Source of the DNA: Euglena gracilis
Lineage: Eukaryota > Euglenida > Euglenophyceae > Euglenales
Reading direction: 5' to 3'
Length of the DNA stretch: 64,000 nucleotides
Assembly: GCA_039621445.1 (NCBI GenBank)
Contig: CP154955.1
Span: forward strand, 59,117,564 to 59,181,563
Shown: one piece after another, positions 58,160-64,000 of the stretch
Layout of the letters: each line of letters opens with the position of its first letter
Position numbering within the stretch: position 1 is the stretch's first letter
Program-made: the position numbers and the translations under genes
The notes under the pieces: model-generated
Told to the model about the DNA's origin: nothing
The model's database searches: none
Seen by the model: the letters and a program-made list of their open reading frames with translations, nothing else

Positions 58160-58345
58160 ACAATACACAATACACAATATACAATATACAATATACATAC
58201 ATGCAAGCATACATACATACATACATGCACGCATGCATACATACATACATACATACATACATACATACATACATACATACATACATACATACATACATAC
58301 ATACATACATACATACATACATACATACGGTGTATATGTATATCG
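58160..58345. repeat. (CATA)n microsatellite
   Basis: Pure CATA from about 58235 to 58327, with CATG/CGCA variants before it. Confidence 0.97.
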
Positions 58346-58389
58346 ATATGTGTACAATATACATATGATACAATGCACGATACGATACT

Positions 58390-58869
58390 GGTGTGCAACC
58401 AAAATACGAGGTAGATAGGGGGCGTACAGGGCCAAAAGTGCATGGGCACTCGGCCAACACACTTCCGGCGCCGAGGGCTCCGGAAGCCCAGAAAAAATGC
58501 AGGGTTTTTTTGGCCCACAAACAGGCAGGCACCGAACAACCACGGAGGTGCCGGCCTGCCAAGACAGGCACCCCCTCCCCTCTCCCCCAGGGGGGGGGGG
58601 GGTTGGCCTCGCCTTAAAATTCAGCCTGGCAGCTGGGGGGAGGAAAAAAAAATCCTCAAAAAAATCCTCAAAAAAATGCATTTCAAAAAATGCAAAATTG
58701 CGACAAAATACATAATAGAAATGAAAAAAAATGCCAAAACGCCAATACAGCGTACGTTCTAATTCCTGATTTTGCAAAAAGTTGCGAATTATCCAAGGAC
58801 GGCAGATTGGGCTTCTTCTTCCCAACGAATTGGTTTGGGCCGCCCCAACGACCAGGATGGGCGGTGATG
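58390..58869. other. Repeat of the 44.6/63.4-kb family, then A-rich sequence
   Basis: 58450-58630 shares CTTCCGGCGCC...GGCTCCGGAAGCC, GGCAGGCACC and GGTTGGCCTCGCCTTAAA with 63380-63545. 58630-58780 is A-rich. Confidence 0.55.
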
Positions 58870-59060
58870 CTGCGGGAGAGAAACACGCCGACCCCGCAGG
58901 AGGGGAGCGGCTCACACCCCCACAGTCGGTGGAGGCGGTGTGGCTCATGGCGGGCAGAGCGACGGGTGCCGTGGCCGGGGCGGGCGAGCGGGCCGGGGTG
59001 GCGAGAGGGGGGTGGGCGACGCCGGCCGGCGGCGGCTCGGCGGAGGGGGCCGCTGAGAAC
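58870..59060 (-). CDS. Ala/Pro/Ser-rich exon-like island
   Basis: Minus frame PPAGVAHPPLATPARSPAPA, TAPVALPAMSHTASTDCGGV, SRSPPAGSACFSPA. Disordered; may follow the 59.1-kb exon. Confidence 0.35.
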
Positions 59061-59095
59061 AGGGGCGGGGGGAAGGGGGGCGGGGGGGGGGGGGG

Positions 59096-59160
59096 GAAGG
59101 GCCGGCCCAAAAACCACGGAACCGGAACAGGCCACGCTGGAAGAGGGCAAATGCGGAGGC
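59096..59160 (-). CDS. Exon piece after the 59.2-kb insertion
   Basis: Minus frame AFALFQRGLFRFRGFWAGP, in frame with 59724-59850 once the insertion is removed. Confidence 0.42.
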
Positions 59161-59723
59161 ATCCTTCAAGCAACCCCAGGGGGGTGCATGGTGCTATGGG
59201 CTGCCTGCCCACAGTAGACCCCCCCCCCCCGGGGGGAGTCGGTGTTGGGCCCGACGCCTGCCGATCCAGCCAGCTCTGCAGCTTTCCGTTGAAAAAGAGA
59301 CCGCGTTTGGGTCCTGGTGCCTTCGGCGCGGGGCGTGTGCTATAGCATGATATACCACAAACTCGGCCCCTCTGCGGGGTCGACCGGGGGGAGGGGTCGA
59401 AATGCCCTGCGGCCATGCCTGCCAAAAAATGGATGGCCCAAAAACAGGCAAAAGAGACCAAATCCAGCTGGGTTGGAATTTTTCAGCAAAAACTTGGGCG
59501 TGAAAAAACGAGGAACCCTAAATATGCAAAATTAGAAATTTGACCCCCCCCTTTCCCCAATTTCTTTTCCCGGTCCAGCCCAGTTGCTGGGCTGGCCCAA
59601 ACCTTTGGAACTTGGAAACCTTTGGGGGGGGTCCACAGCCCGGCTGGGAGCTGCTGGCTGGAAACGATGTGCTGGTTGGCTGGACTCCCTCGCCCCTGGG
59701 GTGGAATTGGGTCCCTTGGGACA
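59161..59723. mobile_element. Introner-like insertion, 563 bp
   Basis: Flanked by GCGGAGGC (59153-59160) and GCGGATGC (59724-59731), 7 of 8. Removal restores …AGMEEASA + FALFQRG…. The interior is a mosaic of both MITE families (CTGGCTGG; GGTGCCTTCGGCGC core). Starts ATCCTTCAAGC, ends CCTTGGGACA; no clear inverted repeat. Confidence 0.52.
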
Positions 59724-59850
59724 GCGGATGCCTCCTCCATGCCGGCATCAGCCTCGGTCTGCAGCGCTTCGCCAGTGAGGAAAGGGCTGGGGTTCCGGCA
59801 CGCTGTCAGGGTTGCGAGGCGGGAGAGGGTCACCGGTGGCCCTGTGCGTG
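59724..59850 (-). CDS. Exon piece before the 59.2-kb insertion
   Basis: Minus frame LATLTACRNPSPFLTGEALQ, TEADAGMEEASA. Acidic; unidentified. Confidence 0.42.
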
Positions 59851-59859
59851 TTATGTGCA

Positions 59860-60421
59860 TGTCTGTGTGAGTGTTTTGTGCAGGTGTGTTCGTGTGTTGC
59901 GTGTTGTGTGTGTGTGTGTGTGTGCGTGTCCTGTGTGTCGTATGTGCGCGTGCATGCGGTGTGCATGCGTGTGTGAAAATGCATGCTAATGCACATTTCA
60001 TCTGTAACGTCTTTATCCCGACAAACGAAAGACTTGTAATGTCTTTCTTTTGTCGGGATATTCTTTTGGGAAACAAGCTATCTCAAATTTGGTACCTTCC
60101 CTCCCTAGCACTCCTAATAAAAACACAAGCACAACATCCACACACACACATCTGTATACACATACGTTACATGCACCATATACATAGACGACATGTATAT
60201 GAATTATCCCTCCCCCTAATAGAAACACGGGTGGCGGGGGTGTGCTTCTATTTGGATCCTACCTGCACGACTTTTGTTGATTTCGTTCAGGAATCCCATC
60301 AAAATGGGGGGTGCGCTTGTGGTGGGGTTTACACATATTTTTTTATACACATATTGTCATGTTAGATAAACCGCACACACTAAAGGCCAGATGGCCCCAG
60401 CTGCAGAGGTAAGGGACGCAC
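59860..60421. other. GT tract, hairpin and MITE end
   Basis: GT tract 59865-59975; long hairpin 60014-60060; at 60245-60275 an end related to the 24255 element. Confidence 0.5.
60014..60060. repeat. Short perfect-like hairpin
   Basis: TATCCCGACAAACGAAAGAC and GTCTTTCTTTTGTCGGGATA form a 20-bp stem with one mismatch around a 7-base loop. Confidence 0.85.
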
Positions 60422-60571
60422 CGGCCTCACTAAATGGCATTGGCGGCGCTGTGTCAGGGACGGTGGCGGGGCTGAAGGTCGGGCTGGGGCACTGGGGGGC
60501 AGGTGGCTGGGGAAGGGCAGCGCTGGCGGGGGCCGTCGCAACGGGACCATCATCTAGGTCCGACGCCTGCC
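60422..60571 (-). CDS. Pro/Ala-rich exon with canonical splice sites
   Basis: Acceptor CCATCCCGCAG|GGCAGG (60571) and donor GGCCG|GTGCGT (60422). Minus frame GQASDLDDGPVATAPASAAL, PQPPAPQCPSPTFSPATVPD, TAPPMPFSEAG. 150 bp, one of the cleaner exon calls. Unidentified. Confidence 0.5.
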
Positions 60572-61274
60572 CTGCGGGATGGAAGCAGTTCCAGAATACA
60601 GTGCGAGGAAAGGCGTAAGAAAGCTGAATTAAATGGACCAAATTAAAACTGAATGAATATGAATGCACGAATGCATGAATGAATGAATGCATGAATGCAT
60701 GGGTGAGCGAATGAGGAATTAAATTATTAATTGGAGAAATGAAAATGAAAATTCAAAAGAATCACAAATACAAATCACGTGAAAATGCAGTTGATATTTT
60801 TTGGTTCCAATAATATTTTGTATCAACATTTTAACACTTCAATGCAAATGCCAGAAAATGCAGTAATATGCCGTTGAAATGGGGTTTGTGCGTGTGTTCA
60901 TGTGTGTATGTGTGTGTATTTTTGTGTGTGCAAACGACACAGTGTGCCTTGGACACAGAAAGGGTAAAAAAGTTGTTTGCTGTCATCGCGAAAAGACTAC
61001 CGTTTGATTACGACATGGGATGGCAAGTAGTTGGGGGAGTGCTGCAGAAAACCTAAACATTCAAATATTCAAAAAAACCCAAAAGAAGAAATATTTATGT
61101 TAAGGAAATCCTCAGCAGATAAAAAACACTGCAGTGTGGGAAGATTAAAGCCAATAATGTGGATGGATGCCATTTTCTGAAGCCGTACATCACGGGAGGG
61201 ATGAAAGACAAACTATCACAATGGAAATTTTGTTCTTGTGACAGCCAACTAGCCAGTCAGCCAGCCAGTCGCGC

Positions 61275-61280
<6 letters not shown>
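60572..61280. other. Intron-like; coding-like stretch on plus strand
   Basis: ATGAATG repeats 60650-60720. 60950-61055 plus gives ALDTERVKKLFAVIAKRLPF and stops at TAA; 61155-61245 gives DGCHFLKPYITGGMKDKLSQ. Balanced composition; possibly a decayed transposon ORF. Confidence 0.3.
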
Positions 61281-61870
<590 letters not shown>

Positions 61871-62034
61871 ATATGGAATTTGTTTTGGTAAAGCAACCGC
61901 ACATTTTTTTTTTTTTTTTTTAAGCCCTCACATTTTTGGCACACACACACACACAACACGCATACACACGCACACAGCACACCCACACACACACACACAC
62001 ACACCAACGTACACAACACGCACACACACCAAAA
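61871..62034. repeat. Poly-T and CA tracts
   Basis: T18 run near 61906-61921 and CA tracts 61938-62032. Confidence 0.8.
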
Positions 62035-62175
62035 CATTCAGCCCCGTCAATGTCCGCAGTGCCCACCACCGCAGCCATTCGGGGTACGCCGGCTTCCACG
62101 TCCACCTCCCGCAGGGAGTCACCCCGCGGAAGCAGGCAGCTCGCCTTTTGTTGGTTCCCGAAGACTAGGAAGAGG
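62035..62175 (-). CDS. Exon-like island, unidentified
   Basis: Minus frame LPRGDSLREVDVEAGVPRMA then AVVGTADIDGAE. Well mixed composition and protein-like; no family match. Confidence 0.42.
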
Positions 62176-62189
62176 AGCCCTGTGGAAAT

Positions 62190-62415
62190 GAAGCCGAAGT
62201 GGGGGGTCCTCAAGCCAAACAAATTCCCGTCCCGGCGCATTCAGTGCAAAATCCACATGGAAAATAGCCGAAAAACTCGCCATATTCTTGCAGAAGCGGG
62301 TGTTTTTGGGGAAATTAGTGATTTCTAGCATTCATCGTTCATCGCCCATCCACCTAAAACGCCATACTCTACCAAAAAGAACTCACAAACTGATCAAAAA
62401 AATCAAAAAGAAAAA
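62190..62415. mobile_element. Fragment of the 32.5-kb MITE family
   Basis: GGGGTCCTCAAGCCAAACAA, GCATTCAGTGCAAAATCCAC, AGTGATTTCTAGCATTC and GCCCATCCACC match the interior order of 32486-32801. Confidence 0.6.
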
Positions 62416-62459
62416 ACGTTTTGGGCAAAAATGAAACCCCCGGTGGAAGGGCGGATACC

Positions 62460-62630
62460 GTGCCCAATGCGGTGGTACACGAGGAAAAGAGCTGTTAAAC
62501 TGCTGCCCGCCACCACCGCCCAGCGCTGAACTGCAGGCAGGGCTGTCCGGAACTGGAAAGCCAGACAAGTGCACAGACCGCTGGCACTCTGAAGCCGAAC
62601 GAGGTTCCTGCCGCTCGCTCATTAGCGGCG
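62460..62630 (-). CDS. Exon-like island, unidentified
   Basis: Minus frame MSERQEPRSASECQRSVHLS, GFPVPDSPACSSALGGGGG. ATG at 62622. Ser/Pro/Gly-rich. Confidence 0.3.
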
Positions 62631-63299
62631 TTTTGACAGTGCCTCAGTTTCCTGAAGTTTTACACGGTGTATCATTTTTCAGCCATTTCTTTAAAAAAAA
62701 GAAATTCTGGCCAGAAAGGGTCGGCACGATCCATACCCAGCCCAAGCCCTCTCCCAAAAGCCCTCCTCGCCCTTGACTGAAGGAAGGGCAGGTGTTTCTG
62801 GACCCCTCGGCGGGCAGTCCCCAAAAGTGGAACATCACTGAGGAATTCCACACTCCAAAAAGCTTCTTTGGCACCTTTGTTAAAAGCGTGTGCATCTCCG
62901 GTGCAAAATCTACCTTTGCTGAAATAATGATAAATATTTGTGGGGGAAGAAAAGATGGGGGGGGGTTCCTCGGCTTTCTCAGGGTCAGTTCGGTCCGGAG
63001 CACAACATTACTTACCGATTGTGCAGGGGTTCACTTTTCACCTTTTGGTGACTAGCCGATTGGCAGCTCCAGCAGCCCAAATCTGAATGGGCCATTTCTT
63101 CTCACCTCTTCTTCAAGAACATTTTCTGGCGCCATTGGCGCCTGGAGACAGTTCTGGCCGCCAGGGGGGGGGGGGCTCGGAGCGCAAAAAAAATCAGTCA
63201 GAACAAAGGGGTTTAATACACACCAATGATTCATACAAACCACTGATCGGTATTCTCCCTTCAGGCTGGAACTGTCCAGTCCCGAGGGGGGGGGTCTCG
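62631..63299. other. Intron-like sequence
   Basis: No feature supported. Confidence 0.35.
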
Positions 63300-63555
63300 G
63301 AGAACCCTGGAATACCTGGGCAGACATGCACTACCCCCCCCCCCCCCGCATGGTCAGTGCCTGCCTGGTCGTGGGTCAAAAAATGCTCAAAAATTTCTGG
63401 GCTTTCGGAGCTTTGGCGCGTGCCCGGGCACGTTTGGCCCTGTGCCCCCTGTGGCGGGGGGTTGGATCTGGGGGTGTCTGTGCCTTGGGGCGTCTGCCCA
63501 AGCAGGCACCTCCCCCCGGGGTGGGTTGGCCTCGCCTTAAACCTCAGCGTGCCAG
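63300..63555. mobile_element. Repeat copy of the 44.6/58.5-kb family
   Basis: GTCAGTGCCTGCCTGGTCGT, AAAAAATGCTCAAAAATTTC and GGTTGGCCTCGCCTTAAACC correspond to 44575-44705 and 58450-58630. Confidence 0.6.
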
Positions 63556-63639
63556 CAACTTTTGGGGCAGGGGTAGAGGTGTGGGAAATGACCATGCTTT
63601 CTGCGCCGGCCCTTATCCCCCCCCCCCCCAGTGGGTGGT

Positions 63640-63790
63640 GTGCCATCTTGCCTGCAATGCCACGCAGCCCCTGCCCCCGCCAGGCAGCTCTGATTGTGGA
63701 GAGGGCGGCCTGCACTCCGACGGCCTGGGCCGGGAGAGAGCGACGCTGGCAGACGAGAGAGCCGGGAGAGAGCGACAGAGGCAGTTGGCA
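63640..63790 (-). CDS. Exon-like island, weak mitochondrial-carrier resemblance
   Basis: Minus frame [20 protein letters not shown] then [19 protein letters not shown]. The pattern 'a-l-x-x-I-x-x-x-W-R-x-x-G-x-R-G' recalls the matrix helix of mitochondrial carriers (E-G-x-x-G-L-Y) but the G-L-Y part is missing. Treat as unidentified. Confidence 0.3.
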
Positions 63791-63835
63791 TTGGGGGGGG
63801 GGGGTGGACTGCATTTGATGGGAAGGAAGGCGTGG

Positions 63836-63849
63836 AGTGTGTGTGTGTG

Positions 63850-63881
<32 letters not shown>

Positions 63882-64000
63882 CGTGTGTGTGCGTGTGTGT
63901 GTATGTGTGTGTGTGTGTGTGCGTGCGTGCGTGCGTGTGTGTGTGTGTGTGTGTCTGTGTGTATGTGCGCGCGCGTGTGTGTGTGCGTGTGGTGTTGGTG
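63836..64000. repeat. (GT)n microsatellite, continues past the window
   Basis: GT with GTGC and GTAT interruptions to the end of the sequence. Confidence 0.95.

Noticed and set aside
63640-63790. Mitochondrial carrier
   Set aside because: Only a loose match to one helix; the P-x-D/E-x-x-K/R signature is not seen.

Overview
This is a window of nuclear DNA from a eukaryote with very large, repeat-filled introns. The signs are short GC-rich exon-like islands separated by kilobases of non-coding DNA, (CA/GT)n arrays up to 2 kb, TTAGGG-type telomere-like tracts, two DIRS-type retrotransposons and many small inverted-repeat transposons. Nothing looks bacterial or viral, and I see no rRNA, tRNA or CRISPR array. 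A protist or alga is my best guess; the lineage is not resolved. Poly-C and poly-G runs are extremely common and often coincide with reading-frame breaks, so some frameshifts may be base-calling errors.

Layout. (1) 1-5.5 kb, plus strand: exons of a pirin-like (bicupin) gene. (2) 8.36-17.47 kb: a DIRS-type retrotransposon (B) interrupted by a second one (A, 8.66-13.23 kb). Both have inverted terminal repeats, an internal complementary region, and reverse transcriptase, RNase H, methyltransferase-like and tyrosine recombinase regions; both are frame-broken. (3) About 19.8-35.2 kb, minus strand: exons of a carbon-nitrogen hydrolase (nitrilase-superfamily) protein. (4) 36-64 kb: many unrecognised minus-strand exon-like islands, mostly Ser/Pro/Ala/Glu-rich, one with a transmembrane helix, probably from one or more large genes, mixed with repeats.

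The main observation concerns small transposons. At least six have termini of the CAG...CTG type and exact or near-exact 8-bp target-site duplications, as expected of hAT-like elements. Several others sit inside coding sequence. When such an element plus one copy of its flanking ~8-bp direct repeat is removed on paper, a continuous reading frame returns (at 5.1, 30.1-31.8, 33.0, 37.5, 38.4, 44.5, 54.2, 56.3 and 59.2 kb). In two cases the returned frame matches a known protein motif across the junction: in the pirin-like gene, and twice in the nitrilase-like gene. The boundaries are usually not GT...AG. These look like introner-type insertions that behave as unconventional introns, or are excised some other way, next to a few ordinary GT-AG introns. 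Exon calls are by eye and every boundary is provisional.
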